Positions 1 to 8,716 are shown, numbered from the stretch's first letter. The stretch is DNA of 51,923 bases from Coriobacteriaceae bacterium (GCA_902363875.1 CABJBO010000012.1:1-51923), one strand, 5' to 3'. Notes: generated by a model from the sequence alone, not told the origin. Made by a program: numbers and translations.

Positions 1-93
1 CTTGCAGCGACGGACCTCGGGACGCTCTTACACCACGTCTGCGCGCGCCACCCGCCAAGGTCGGGAAGCGGGCCAAATCGCCGGCCTCGAGGC

Positions 94-348
94 TTATTCC
101 ACCGTTCCGTAGACGGCGCCCCAGCCGTGGGCGGCCAAGGCGGAGTTGAGCTGGTCGCAAAGTGACTGGCGGTCGTAGTAGCCGGGCGGCAAAAGATTCA
201 CGATCTCCATGAGGTCGGGCGCCAGGTCCAAGATTTCGGCCTGTACGATCAGATCCAGGCGGTCGATGGCGTGGCGGTCGTAAAACAGTCCGTCGACCAG
301 GCGCTGCAAGTCGCCGAATTCCTCGGCCTGAAACGATCCGTACTCCAT
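94..348 (-). CDS. Small acidic protein of unknown function, 84 aa
   Basis: I do not recognise a family. The reading frame gives an 84-residue, acidic, leucine-rich protein with no signal peptide or membrane segment, so it is probably cytosolic. The start at 348 is preferred over the longer in-frame start at 378 because a strong Shine-Dalgarno (complement of TGCCTCCTTG) sits just upstream of the internal ATG. It is divergent from the aminotransferase at 499 and shares a 150-bp intergenic region with it. A real gene is likely from the ribosome-binding site and codon use, but no function can be inferred. Confidence 0.6.
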   Translation of the reverse strand: MEYGSFQAEEFGDLQRLVDGLFYDRHAIDRLDLIVQAEILDLAPDLMEIVNLLPPGYYDRQSLCDQLNSALAAHGWGAVYGTVE

Positions 349-498
349 AGTGCCTCCTTGGGCGCCCCACGCCGGCATGCGCGGCGATTCGTAATTGATT
401 GCGATGAACTTAATCTATCACGGCTTCATAACGTTGCGACGATGGCGGTCTATACTTAGACGAACTGCAACGTACCGCTTCGCGAAAGGTCGCACCCC

Positions 499-1803
499 AT
501 GCAGACGATCTACCAGAAGATGGAAACCACCGAACTCGATGCCGCCATCGAGGCGCTCAAAGCCGAGGTCGCCAAGGTCAAGGCCAAGGGCCTGGCGCTC
601 GACATGGCCCGCGGCAAGCCGTCGCCCTCCCAGGTGGACATCTCTCGACCCATGCTCGATATCCTCAATGCCGATGCCGATCTGCATGACGGCAACGTCG
701 ACTGCTCCAACTACGGCTGCTTTGAGGGCGTTCCCTCGGCACGCAAGCTGGCGGGGGAGTTCCTGGGTTGTCCTGCCGAGCAGACGCTCGTACTGGGCTC
801 ATCGAGCCTGCTGATCGAGCACGATATCGCCGGTATGTTCTGGCGTTGCGGCTCGTGCGGCAGCGACCCTTGGGAGGCTTACGAGGCAGCGCACGACGGC
901 AAGAAGGTCAAGTTCCTGTGCCCTGTTCCCGGCTACGATCGCCACTTTGGCATCACCGCCGATCTGGGCATCGAGAACGTCCCCGTCGCGATGACCGACA
1001 ACGGCCCCGACATGGACGAGATCGAGCGCCTGGTTGCCGCCGACGATTCCATCAAGGGTATCTGGTGCGTGCCCAAGTATTCCAACCCCACGGGCATCAC
1101 CTTTAGCGAGGACACTGTGCGCCGCTTGGTCGAGATGCCCACGGCCGCGCCCGATTTCCGCATCTTCTGGGACAACGCTTACTGCGTGCACGACCTGTAC
1201 GACGAGACCGACGAGCTCGCAAATATCTTTGACCTCGCTCGCGCGGCGGGCACCGAGGATCGCGTGGTGGCCTTTGCCTCGACGTCCAAGATCACCTTCC
1301 CGGGCGCCGGCATCGGCTTTATCGGTGCGAGCCCCGCGGTCATCGCCGAGTTCTCCAAGCGCCTGAAGGCCGGTCTTATTAGCGCCGATAAGCTCAACCA
1401 GCTGCGTCACGTGCGTTTCCTTCCCACCATCGAGGCGGTCAAGGAGCACATGAAAAAGCATGCCGAGTTCCTGCGCCCGCGCTTTGAGGCCGTCGAGCGC
1501 AAGCTCACCGAGGGCCTGGGCGACACGGGCTGCGCCACCTGGACGCACCCCCGCGGCGGCTACTTTGTAAGCTTCGATGGTCCCGAGGGCTCGGCCCAAA
1601 AGGTCGCCGCGCTTTGCGCCGACCTGGGCGTCAAGCTCACGCCGGCCGGTGCCACTTGGCCCTATGGCAAGGACCCGCGCGACACCAACATCCGCATCGC
1701 GCCGAGCTATCCCACGGTCGAGGACCTGGAGGCCGCGCTCGATGTGCTGGTGCTGGCCGTTAAGCTTGTCGCTGCCGAGCTTGCGCGTGCCGAGCGCGCC
1801 TAA
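499..1803 (+). CDS. PLP-dependent aminotransferase, Asp_aminotransf type
   Basis: A 434-residue fold-type I aminotransferase that transfers amino groups between amino acids and 2-oxo acids in the cytosol, with pyridoxal phosphate bound as a Schiff base. Visible landmarks are the substrate-binding stretch VPKYSNPTG (about 191-199), WDNAY (224-228) and the PLP lysine in STSKITFPGAG (K264). Sequence and length resemble the actinobacterial class annotated as aspartate aminotransferase (PF12897 type) rather than classical AspC. A TATACT -10-like hexamer lies at 451-456, while the ribosome-binding site before ATG 499 is weak (GAAAGG). Substrate is not certain; aspartate or alanine are the likely amino donors. 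Confidence 0.85.
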   Translation: MQTIYQKMETTELDAAIEALKAEVAKVKAKGLALDMARGKPSPSQVDISRPMLDILNADADLHDGNVDCSNYGCFEGVPSARKLAGEFLGCPAEQTLVLGSSSLLIEHDIAGMFWRCGSCGSDPWEAYEAAHDGKKVKFLCPVPGYDRHFGITADLGIENVPVAMTDNGPDMDEIERLVAADDSIKGIWCVPKYSNPTGITFSEDTVRRLVEMPTAAPDFRIFWDNAYCVHDLYDETDELANIFDLARAAGTEDRVVAFASTSKITFPGAGIGFIGASPAVIAEFSKRLKAGLISADKLNQLRHVRFLPTIEAVKEHMKKHAEFLRPRFEAVERKLTEGLGDTGCATWTHPRGGYFVSFDGPEGSAQKVAALCADLGVKLTPAGATWPYGKDPRDTNIRIAPSYPTVEDLEAALDVLVLAVKLVAAELARAERA

Positions 1804-1869
1804 CGCGTAGGGCCCCGCAAGTCCGCGCCTAGTACTATCCGCACTTTCGATACGTAAAGGAGCGTATAC

Positions 1870-2184
1870 ATGGATTTGGGTATTTCCACAAACCCCACGC
1901 CAGAGCTCTACACCATTAAGGTGACCGGTGAGATCGATATCTCTAACGCCGATAGCCTGCGCAATGCCATCGACCTGGCGCTCGAGCAGCCCACTGAGGC
2001 CGTTGAGCTCGATTTTGCCCAGGTGAGCTACATCGATTCGACGGGCATTGGCGTGCTTGTGGGCGCCGCACACCACGCAGCTGATCATGGTAAGCGTTTT
2101 AGCTGCGTCAACGTGCAGCCCCCGGTGATGCGCGTGGTTCAGCTGTTGGGCGTCGACCAGGAGATTTCGATCACCGCTGCATAA
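1870..2184 (+). CDS. STAS-domain protein (anti-sigma factor antagonist-like)
   Basis: A single STAS domain of 104 residues, the size of SpoIIAA/RsbV proteins. These bind a kinase-type anti-sigma factor and are switched off by serine phosphorylation. The expected phospho-acceptor is present in YIDSTGIGVL (S57), and the N-terminal strand GEIDISNA matches the family. A good Shine-Dalgarno (AAAGGAG) precedes ATG 1870. No anti-sigma kinase or sigma factor gene is next to it, so its partner must be elsewhere; the sigma-regulatory role is inferred from the family. Confidence 0.85.
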   Translation: MDLGISTNPTPELYTIKVTGEIDISNADSLRNAIDLALEQPTEAVELDFAQVSYIDSTGIGVLVGAAHHAADHGKRFSCVNVQPPVMRVVQLLGVDQEISITAA

Positions 2185-2233
2185 TCTTTGCCCCCAAAAG
2201 GGCGTGCCGTTTGGCATATGTTTGTGATGCGCT

Positions 2234-2262
2234 CGGACGTTTTGGCGTCCGGGCGCTATACT
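2234..2262 (+). promoter_or_regulatory. Hairpin and -10-like element upstream of tatA
   Basis: A small hairpin (CGGACG-TTTTGG-CGTCCG, 2234-2251) is followed by TATACT at 2257-2262, a plausible -10 box about 75 bases before the tatA start. The hairpin may end STAS-gene transcription, but no T-run follows it. The same TATACT hexamer precedes the aminotransferase (451) and the membrane protein at 47149, suggesting it is a common -10 in this genome. Confidence 0.4.
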
Positions 2263-2337
2263 TGACCGAATGAATAGACGAGTTCCGGCCGAATGGCGCG
2301 GTGCGGGCTCGAATCACATCGAGCCTTGGAGGTATGT

Positions 2338-2931
2338 GTGTTTGGTATTGGAGAAGGTGAGCTGGCAATCATCGTGGTCTTCGGCTTTTTGCTGTTTGGC
2401 CCGGATAAGCTCCCGCAGATGGGCCGTACGATCGGCCGTGCCATCCGTCAGTTCCGCGAGACGCAGGAAAAGATGACGGCGGTTGTCCAGTCCGAGATCA
2501 TCGATCCGGTGAGCGAGGCCGCTTCGGCTCCGGTCAAGCCCAAGAAGGCTGCCGTCGATGACGATTCCGATGCGGACGAGGATGCCGCCGAGACGGTAGC
2601 GCCCGCCAAGAAGGAGACCTTTGCCGAGCGTCGTGCCCGCCTTGCTGCCGAGAAGGCCGCGAGCGAGGCTGCCGCCGAGGGCGAGGGTGCTGCTGAGGAG
2701 TCCGAGGCCGCTGCCGCCGAGGCCGAGCCTGCCGCTGCCGCCGAGCCTGCCGTCGAGCCCGAGCCTGCTGCAGAGCCCGAGCCCGAGCCGGCAGAGCCCA
2801 CGACGGCTGGCCTCTACGCCCGTCGTCCCCGCAAGCGCAAGGCCGTCGTCGACCAGCTCGCTCGCGAGCTCGAGGCCGAGGACGCTGCCGAGACTGCTGC
2901 CGCCGACGCCCCGAAGGGAGGCGATGAGTAA
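2338..2931 (+). CDS. tatA: Sec-independent translocase TatA/TatB-family subunit
   Basis: This subunit of the twin-arginine translocation pore exports folded proteins. The protein (197 aa) opens with the classic TatA/B signature: a short periplasmic-side stub, one membrane helix (about 6-21) ending in FGPDKLPQMGR, then an amphipathic helix. The remaining ~130 residues are an Ala/Glu/Pro-rich, probably disordered tail, longer than in typical TatA and more TatB-like. GTG 2338 is chosen because GGAGG lies 5 nt upstream and the protein then begins FGIGEGEL as in the family; the longer ATG 2293 frame adds a non-conserved stretch. It overlaps tatC by TAATG. Confidence 0.9.
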   Translation: MFGIGEGELAIIVVFGFLLFGPDKLPQMGRTIGRAIRQFRETQEKMTAVVQSEIIDPVSEAASAPVKPKKAAVDDDSDADEDAAETVAPAKKETFAERRARLAAEKAASEAAAEGEGAAEESEAAAAEAEPAAAAEPAVEPEPAAEPEPEPAEPTTAGLYARRPRKRKAVVDQLARELEAEDAAETAAADAPKGGDE

Positions 2932-3722
2932 TGCCTATCGGACCTGCTCGTATGCCGCTCTTCGATCACCTGGGAGAGCTCCGTCGCCGCCTGACCATCG
3001 TGATCGTGTCGGTGTTTGCCGCCGCCATCGTGCTGTACTTTGCCACGCCCGTGGTGCTCGATATCCTGGAAGACCCCATCCGCTCGTTTGTGCCGGACGG
3101 TAAGTTCTACATCACCACCACACTCGGCGGCTTTGGCCTGCGCTTCTCGCTGGCCATCAAGATGGCCGTGGTCATGTGCACGCCCATGATCATCTGGCAG
3201 ATCCTGGCATTTTTCCTGCCGGCGCTGCGCCCCAACGAGCGCAAGTGGGTCGTGCCCACGGTGCTCGCCTCGACGGTGCTGTTCTTCCTGGGTGCCATCT
3301 TCTGCTATTTCATCATCATCCCGGCGGGCTTTGAGTGGCTCATCGGCGAGACCTCGGCCGTCGCTACGGCGCTGCCCGACCTGGAGAACTACGTCAACAT
3401 GGAGCTGCTCTTTATGATCGGCTTTGGTGTGGCGTTTGAGCTGCCGCTCATCATCTTCTATCTGTCCGTCTTTCACATCGTGTCCTATGCGGCCTTCCGC
3501 AGCGCCTGGCGCTACGTGTACGTAGGCCTGCTTGTGGGCTCGGCTGTGATTACGCCCGACGGCTCGCCCGTTACGCTGGGTCTCATGTATGGCGCCCTGC
3601 TCTCGCTCTACGAGATTTCGCTCGCCATTGCTCGCGTGGTCATTACCGCGCGCGAGGGCAAGGAGGGCCTGTTCGTGAGCCGTCTGGACCTGTTCTCGGA
3701 CGACGAGGACGACGAGGAGTAA
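2931..3722 (+). CDS. tatC: Twin-arginine translocase subunit TatC
   Basis: TatC (263 aa) is the polytopic receptor that binds the RR signal peptide and recruits TatA. The N-terminal FDHLGELRRRL motif is the conserved TatC signature, and six hydrophobic segments follow, including the highly conserved FELPLIIFYLSVF-type helix. The C-terminus is a short acidic tail (DDEDDEE). Translation is probably coupled to tatA because the stop and start overlap as TAATG, with GGGAGG just upstream. hypA follows after 6 bp, linking export to nickel-enzyme maturation. Confidence 0.95.
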   Translation: MPIGPARMPLFDHLGELRRRLTIVIVSVFAAAIVLYFATPVVLDILEDPIRSFVPDGKFYITTTLGGFGLRFSLAIKMAVVMCTPMIIWQILAFFLPALRPNERKWVVPTVLASTVLFFLGAIFCYFIIIPAGFEWLIGETSAVATALPDLENYVNMELLFMIGFGVAFELPLIIFYLSVFHIVSYAAFRSAWRYVYVGLLVGSAVITPDGSPVTLGLMYGALLSLYEISLAIARVVITAREGKEGLFVSRLDLFSDDEDDEE

Positions 3723-3728
3723 ATCGGT

Positions 3729-4085
3729 ATGCACGAGGTTGGCATTGTCAACGGCATACTCGATACAGTGATTCGCGCGGCGCGTGGGGCGGGGGCCTCG
3801 CGCGCCGTTTTGGTAACGCTGCGTATCGGGGATATGACCGAGGTCGTGCGCGAGGCGCTTGACTTTGCGTGGGAGACGTTTCGCGACGAGGACTCGCTCA
3901 CGCGCGGCTGCGAGCTTGCCGTGGAGGAAGTCCATCCACAAAGCGAGTGTCTGGACTGCGGTGAGGTCTTTGAGCACGACCGTTTCCATTGCCGTTGTCC
4001 CCAATGTGGCGGTGCCAACGTGCGTCTGCTGCATGGCCGCGAACTCGACATCGCAAGTATCGAGATCGAGACCCCCGACGATTAG
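3729..4085 (+). CDS. hypA: Hydrogenase/urease nickel chaperone HypA
   Basis: HypA (118 aa) delivers Ni2+ to [NiFe]-hydrogenase precursors together with HypB. The N-terminal Met-His (H2) that ligates nickel is present, as are the two CxxC zinc-site pairs C74/C77 and C90/C93. It starts 6 bp after tatC, and hypB follows within 60 bp. The pairing with Tat genes suits a hydrogenase whose folded subunit is exported by Tat. No hydrogenase structural genes and no hypC-F are visible here, so the client enzyme lies elsewhere. Confidence 0.92.
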   Translation: MHEVGIVNGILDTVIRAARGAGASRAVLVTLRIGDMTEVVREALDFAWETFRDEDSLTRGCELAVEEVHPQSECLDCGEVFEHDRFHCRCPQCGGANVRLLHGRELDIASIEIETPDD

Positions 4086-4140
4086 CACGCTCGCCATCTA
4101 GCGATGGGGTATAAAAGGGCCAAAGTAAGGAGCGCTAAGT

Positions 4141-4824
4141 ATGGCCGAGAAAACGATTGATATCGCGTCGCCGATTCTGTCGCGCAACGAGCGCCTGGCA
4201 GATCAGCTGCGTCAGCGGTTTGAGCAGACGAACACCTACGTGATCAATGTGCTGTCGAGCCCTGGCTCGGGTAAGACCACCACGATTCTGGGCACCAACG
4301 AGCGCCTGCGTGACAAAGCCAGCCTGCGCTGTGCCGTTATCGAGGGCGATATCGCCTCGGACGTCGACGCCATCACCATGAAGGAAGCCGGCATGCCCGC
4401 CATCCAGATCAACACGGGCGGCCTGTGCCACCTCGAGGGCAACATGATCATGGAGGCCGTCGACGCCTTCGACCAGGCCGTCGGTCTGGAGAACATCGAC
4501 GTCATCTTTATCGAAAATGTGGGTAACCTGGTCTGCCCGGTCGACTTTGACCTGGGCGAGAACCTGTCCATCATGATCCTCTCGGTGCCCGAGGGCGACG
4601 ACAAGCCCATCAAGTACCCGGGCATCTTCCAGCACGCCGGCGCGCAGCTGCTCAATAAGGTCGACGTGGCTCCGGCTTTCGATTTTGACATGGATAGGTA
4701 TACTAAGACACTCGATGACCTCAATCCGCAGGCGCCGCGGTTTGCCGTGAGCGCGCGCAAGGGCGAGGGCATGGATGCCTGGTGCGATTGGCTCATCGGG
4801 CAGATTGAGCAAGCAAGGGCGTAA
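4141..4824 (+). CDS. hypB: Hydrogenase nickel-incorporation GTPase HypB
   Basis: HypB (227 aa) is a SIMIBI-class GTPase that powers nickel insertion with HypA. The Walker A loop SSPGSGKTT (about 39-47), EGDIASDVDA switch region and the NKVD base-recognition motif are intact. The G-domain metal-site residues are visible as CH in TGGLCHLEG (C96/H97) and C132 in GNLVCP. It lacks the His-rich or CxxCGC N-terminal extension of some HypB proteins, so it probably has no nickel-storage function. AAGGAG precedes ATG 4141. Confidence 0.92.
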   Translation: MAEKTIDIASPILSRNERLADQLRQRFEQTNTYVINVLSSPGSGKTTTILGTNERLRDKASLRCAVIEGDIASDVDAITMKEAGMPAIQINTGGLCHLEGNMIMEAVDAFDQAVGLENIDVIFIENVGNLVCPVDFDLGENLSIMILSVPEGDDKPIKYPGIFQHAGAQLLNKVDVAPAFDFDMDRYTKTLDDLNPQAPRFAVSARKGEGMDAWCDWLIGQIEQARA

Positions 4825-4878
4825 GTCGGCCGCCAAGAGGGCGGGCGCAGCCGCAGACACACGAGATAGGAGCCTCTT

Positions 4879-7473
4879 TTGAAGCTCATCATCGCTGAGA
4901 AAAACGACGCCGCGCGTCAGATCGCCGAGCGTCTGTCCACGGGCAAGCCCAAAAAGGACAAGGTGTACAACACCGCCATCTACCGTTTTGAGTGGAAGGG
5001 CGAGGAGTGCGTGACGATCGGCCTTGCCGGTCACATCCTGGCACCCGATTTTTGCGACAGTGTGCTGTTCGATAAAAAGTTGGGCTGGTATTCGGTCACG
5101 GAGGACGGCGAAATGCTGCCGGCCGATATGCCCGATGGCCTGGCCCGCCCGCCGTACGACACCAAGCGCAAGCCGTTCCTTGCCGATGGCATTTCCATCA
5201 AGGGCTGGAAGCTCGAGAGCCTGCCCTATCTCACCTGGGCGCCCGTCATTAAGCTTCCGGCCGAGAAAGAGCTCATCCGCTCGCTTAAGAACCTCGCCAA
5301 AAAGTCCGACAGCGTCATCATCGCCACGGACTTCGATCGCGAGGGCGAGCTGATCGGTTCGGACGCCCTCAACAAGGTGCGCGAGGTGGCGCCCGACTTG
5401 CCGGTCGCCCGCGCCCAGTATTCTTCGTTTACCAAGGCCGAGATCACGCAGGCCTTCGATAACCTTGTCTCGCTCGACCAGAACCTGGCCGACGCCGGCG
5501 AGAGCCGTCAGCACATCGACCTCATTTGGGGTGCAGTGCTCACGCGCTACCTGACGCTCGCCAAGTTTGGCGGCTTTGGCAACGTGCGTTCCGCCGGCCG
5601 CGTGCAGACGCCGACGCTTGCCCTGGTGGTCGAGCGCGAGCGCGAGCGCATGGCGTTTGTGCCCGAGGACTATTGGCAGATTCGCGGCATGGGCGCCGCG
5701 CAGGGCGCTGCCGAGGATGAGCGCTTTAAGATTGCGCACAAGACGGCACGTTTTACCGACAAGGATGCTGCCGAGACGGCGTACGGCCACGTCGACGGCG
5801 CTACGACGGCAACCGTCGCCGCGGTGACCAAGCGCTCCCGCAAGCAGCAGCCGCCCACGCCGTTTGCGACGACCTCGCTGCAGGCTGCCGCCGCGGCCGA
5901 GGGCATCTCACCTGCACGTACCATGCGCATCGCCGAGTCCCTCTACATGGCGGGCCTCATCAGCTACCCGCGTGTCGACAATACCGTGTACCCTGCGACG
6001 CTCGATCTGGGCGCCGTGGTGAGCGACCTGGCAAAGATTAACCCGGCGCTGGCGCCCGTGTGTAAAAAGGTGCTCGCCGGTCCCATGAAGCCCACGCGCG
6101 GCAAGGTCGAGACCACCGACCACCCGCCTATCTATCCCACGGGCGAGGGCGATCCGTCCACGCTCGATGGCGGCCAGCGCAAGCTCTACGATCTCATCGC
6201 CCGCCGCTTCCTGGCGACGCTTATGGGTCCTGCGACCATCGAGAACACCAAGCTCGAGCTCGACGTCAACGGCGAGCCGTTCGTGGCCTCGGGCGACGTG
6301 CTCGTGACCCCGGGCTTCCGCGAGGCGTACCCGTACGGCCTTAAGCGCGACGAGCAGATGCCGCCGCTGGAACAGGGTGATACGGTCGACGTGTTCGACA
6401 TTAAGCTCGAGGCCAAGCAGACCGAGCCGCCCGCGCGCTACAGCCAGGGCAAGCTCGTGCAGGAGATGGAGAAGCGCGGCCTGGGCACCAAGTCCACGCG
6501 CGCGAGCATCATCGAGCGCCTGTACGCCGTGCGCTACCTCAAAAACGATCCCGTGGAGCCGAGCCAGCTGGGCATCGCCATCATTGACGCGCTGACGCAG
6601 TTTGCCCCGCGCATCACGAGCCCCGATATGACCAGCGAGCTCGACGGCGACATGACCCGTGTGGAGCGCGGCGAGGACACCGAAGAGCATGTCGTGACGC
6701 ACTCGCGTGCGCTGCTGGCCGGCGTGCTCGACGAGCTGCTCAAGCATACGCAGGAGCTCGGCGACGCCATCAGCGACGCCGTCACGGCCGATGCGCGCGT
6801 GGGCGCCTGCCCCAAGTGCGGCAAGGACCTGGTTATGAAGACGAGCGCCAAGACCCGCGGCAGCTTCATTGGCTGCATGGGCTGGCCCGACTGCGACGTG
6901 ACCTATCCGGTGCCGAGCGGCGTCAAGGTGAGCCCGCTCGAGGGCGAGGCCGCCGTGTGCCCCGAGTGCGGCGCGCCGCGCATCAAGTGCCAGCCGTTCC
7001 GCCAGAAGGCCTTCGAGATCTGCGTGAACCCCACGTGCCCCACCAACTACGAGCCTGACCTTAAGGTGGGCGAGTGCAAGGTGTGCGCCGAGGCCGGACG
7101 CCATGGCGACCTGATCGCGCACAAGAGCGAGAAGAGCGGCAAGCGCTTTATCCGCTGCACCAACTACGATGACTGCGGCGTGAGCTATCCGCTACCGGCG
7201 CGTGGCAAGCTCGAGGCGACGGGCGAGACCTGTCCCGAGTGCGGCGCCCCCATCGTGGTGGTCAACACGGCGCGCGGTCCGTGGCGTATCTGCGTCAACA
7301 TGGACTGCCCGACCAAGGAGAAGAAGCCCGCCCGCGGCCGCAAGACCACAACCAAGGCGAGCACGGCAAAGAAGACGACGGCGGCCAAGAAGACGACGGC
7401 TAAGAAAGCCACTGCCGCCAAGAAGACGACCGCGAAGAAGTCGACTGCCAAGAAAGCAGCCTCCGACAAGTAA
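4879..7473 (+). CDS. topA: Type IA DNA topoisomerase (TopA), archaeal-like motif
   Basis: TopA relaxes negative supercoils by single-strand passage. Domains in order are an N-terminal TOPRIM with TDFDREGE (D151/D153), the conserved SAGRVQTPTLALV motif (about 238-250) and the catalytic tyrosine in LISYPRVDNTVYP (Y363). Three or four CxxC zinc ribbons (about 645-810) and a Lys/Ala/Thr-rich histone-H1-like tail follow. The SYPR-DNTVYP arrangement is the form I associate with archaeal TopA rather than the usual bacterial TYMRTDS, and the TOPRIM region carries insertions. TTG 4879 is preferred: AGGAG is 6 nt upstream and the protein then begins KLIIAEKNDAARQIA. Length is 864 aa. Confidence 0.9.
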   Translation: MKLIIAEKNDAARQIAERLSTGKPKKDKVYNTAIYRFEWKGEECVTIGLAGHILAPDFCDSVLFDKKLGWYSVTEDGEMLPADMPDGLARPPYDTKRKPFLADGISIKGWKLESLPYLTWAPVIKLPAEKELIRSLKNLAKKSDSVIIATDFDREGELIGSDALNKVREVAPDLPVARAQYSSFTKAEITQAFDNLVSLDQNLADAGESRQHIDLIWGAVLTRYLTLAKFGGFGNVRSAGRVQTPTLALVVERERERMAFVPEDYWQIRGMGAAQGAAEDERFKIAHKTARFTDKDAAETAYGHVDGATTATVAAVTKRSRKQQPPTPFATTSLQAAAAAEGISPARTMRIAESLYMAGLISYPRVDNTVYPATLDLGAVVSDLAKINPALAPVCKKVLAGPMKPTRGKVETTDHPPIYPTGEGDPSTLDGGQRKLYDLIARRFLATLMGPATIENTKLELDVNGEPFVASGDVLVTPGFREAYPYGLKRDEQMPPLEQGDTVDVFDIKLEAKQTEPPARYSQGKLVQEMEKRGLGTKSTRASIIERLYAVRYLKNDPVEPSQLGIAIIDALTQFAPRITSPDMTSELDGDMTRVERGEDTEEHVVTHSRALLAGVLDELLKHTQELGDAISDAVTADARVGACPKCGKDLVMKTSAKTRGSFIGCMGWPDCDVTYPVPSGVKVSPLEGEAAVCPECGAPRIKCQPFRQKAFEICVNPTCPTNYEPDLKVGECKVCAEAGRHGDLIAHKSEKSGKRFIRCTNYDDCGVSYPLPARGKLEATGETCPECGAPIVVVNTARGPWRICVNMDCPTKEKKPARGRKTTTKASTAKKTTAAKKTTAKKATAAKKTTAKKSTAKKAASDK

Positions 7474-7499
7474 CGGCGCAGTCGAAACAGTGCCCAAAA

Positions 7500-7536
7500 A
7501 CGAGCGAGGGTCCCATGATCCTCGCTCGTTTTTTTT
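7500..7536 (+). terminator. Rho-independent terminator of topA
   Basis: A perfect 10-bp stem (ACGAGCGAGG with CCTCGCTCGT, loop of 10) is followed by eight T residues. It lies 27 bp after the topA stop codon. Confidence 0.9.
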
Positions 7537-7538
7537 GA

Positions 7539-7597
7539 CCGGCAGTTAGGGACGTTCCTTTTCTGCCGGCAGTTTAGGAACGTCTCTAACTGCCGGC
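7539..7597. repeat. Dispersed palindrome, copy 1 (GACGTTCCTT family)
   Basis: An imperfect nested palindrome bounded by CCGGCAGTTA and TAACTGCCGG contains GGGACGTTCCTT and, inverted, AGGAACGTCTCT. Related copies lie at 8658-8716 (closest), 46752-46802, 36446-36467 (half) and 51832-51873. Copies 1 and 2 bracket the zinc-ribbon gene. The size and structure resemble REP-type elements. Confidence 0.75.
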
Positions 7598-7614
7598 TCG
7601 GGAACGACAAAGCG

Positions 7615-8598
7615 CTAGTTCACCTCGACGGGTTTGGCGCCGGGATAGCGCTCCTCAAAGTCTAGGCGGTACTTATTGTCATTGGTACCCGCCACGTTGT
7701 CGCGCGACAGCGGCGCCACGATCTCATTCTTGTGGTCCGCAGGCTTGGCGTATTTCAGGCTGATCTCCCAGGCATCACAGATTGCGTCAATGCGGTGATC
7801 CAGGTCGTCGTACAGGGCGATGATGTCCTTCCAGGAGCTGTAGTTCTTGGAGCTCGTCGGGACGTCCAGGTCCTCGACGATGTCGTAATACTGCTCGATG
7901 GTGTCCTCCGTGCGCTCGGCGACGTCGGCGAGATTTTGACGGGTGGTTCGATCCTCTTCCAGATAGTTGCCGTTGAAGTTCTGCGCGCAGCCACGGACCT
8001 GGCTGTCGAGATCTTCGAGCAGGTCGTAGTATTCGCTCAGGCGACGGTAGAGGTTCTGCTCGGAGAGCGTTGCTTCGCCGCCATCCTCGTCGTCATCGTC
8101 ATCATCGTCGTACAGGCTGTTGGGATCGCCGAGAGGCTTTAGGTCATCGTCGTCGACGTCATGGTGCAGCTTAGCTACCGCGGCAGTCGTCTGCGTGGCG
8201 GCGTTGTCGAAAGGCTTGATCACAAAGAAAACGACCAGGGCGATGATGATCGCCACCAGCACAACAATAACGGCGATAAGCGGCCCGGTGCCGCTCTTTT
8301 TGGGAGCGGGGGTCTGTGGCGAAGCGGGCGCGTATGCGGGAGCCGGCTGCTGTTGGGGCGAGCCGCTCGCGACGGGTATGCGCTGCGTGGTCTCGACGGC
8401 CTCGGTCCCTGCGGCGGGGTCGGGGCTATAGGCGAGGGGGTCGTCCGCCTTGGCTTGCGGCGTATCAAGGGAGCCGGTCTGCTCAAAAGCGGGCTGGCTA
8501 TCGCTCGCGGCTGTTTGCTCAACGGGTGCACCGCACGAGGTGCAGAACTTGGCATCATCTGCAAGAAGCTTGCCGCACGAGGCGCAATACCGAGACAT
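7615..8598 (-). CDS. Zinc-ribbon membrane protein with acidic outer region
   Basis: A 327-aa protein. An N-terminal zinc ribbon (YCASCG...FCTSCG, CxxC pairs at about 5-8 and 21-24) is followed by a Pro/Ala-rich linker, one strongly hydrophobic helix (GPLIAVIVVLVAIIIALVVF, about 105-124), and an extracytoplasmic region with a long run of Asp/Glu. It is probably a bitopic membrane protein with its zinc ribbon in the cytosol. The start at 8598 is chosen because AAAGGAG lies just upstream; 8616 is a weaker alternative. Function is unknown. It is bracketed by two copies of the same dispersed palindrome and is the only minus-strand gene in the 0.5-22.7 kb stretch. Confidence 0.8.
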   Translation of the reverse strand: MSRYCASCGKLLADDAKFCTSCGAPVEQTAASDSQPAFEQTGSLDTPQAKADDPLAYSPDPAAGTEAVETTQRIPVASGSPQQQPAPAYAPASPQTPAPKKSGTGPLIAVIVVLVAIIIALVVFFVIKPFDNAATQTTAAVAKLHHDVDDDDLKPLGDPNSLYDDDDDDDEDGGEATLSEQNLYRRLSEYYDLLEDLDSQVRGCAQNFNGNYLEEDRTTRQNLADVAERTEDTIEQYYDIVEDLDVPTSSKNYSSWKDIIALYDDLDHRIDAICDAWEISLKYAKPADHKNEIVAPLSRDNVAGTNDNKYRLDFEERYPGAKPVEVN

Positions 8599-8657
8599 TG
8601 CCACTCCTTTCGCCACATTTCAATGCAATACGACGATTATACCCAGTACCCCAAAAA

Positions 8658-8716
8658 GCCGGCAGTTGAGGACGTTCCTTTTCGGCCGGCAGTTTAGGAA
8701 CGTCCCTAACTGCCGC
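8658..8716. repeat. Dispersed palindrome, copy 2 (GACGTTCCTT family)
   Basis: A near copy of the 7539-7597 element in the same orientation, with GGCAGTTGAGGACGTTCC, its inverted partner, and closing arm TAACTGCCG. It lies just upstream of the zinc-ribbon gene start, so that gene sits between two direct copies. Confidence 0.75.

Noticed and set aside
799..2217. Long antisense frame opposite the aminotransferase and STAS genes
   Set aside because: A shadow of high-GC coding on the plus strand; no ribosome-binding site, and both plus-strand products are clear families.
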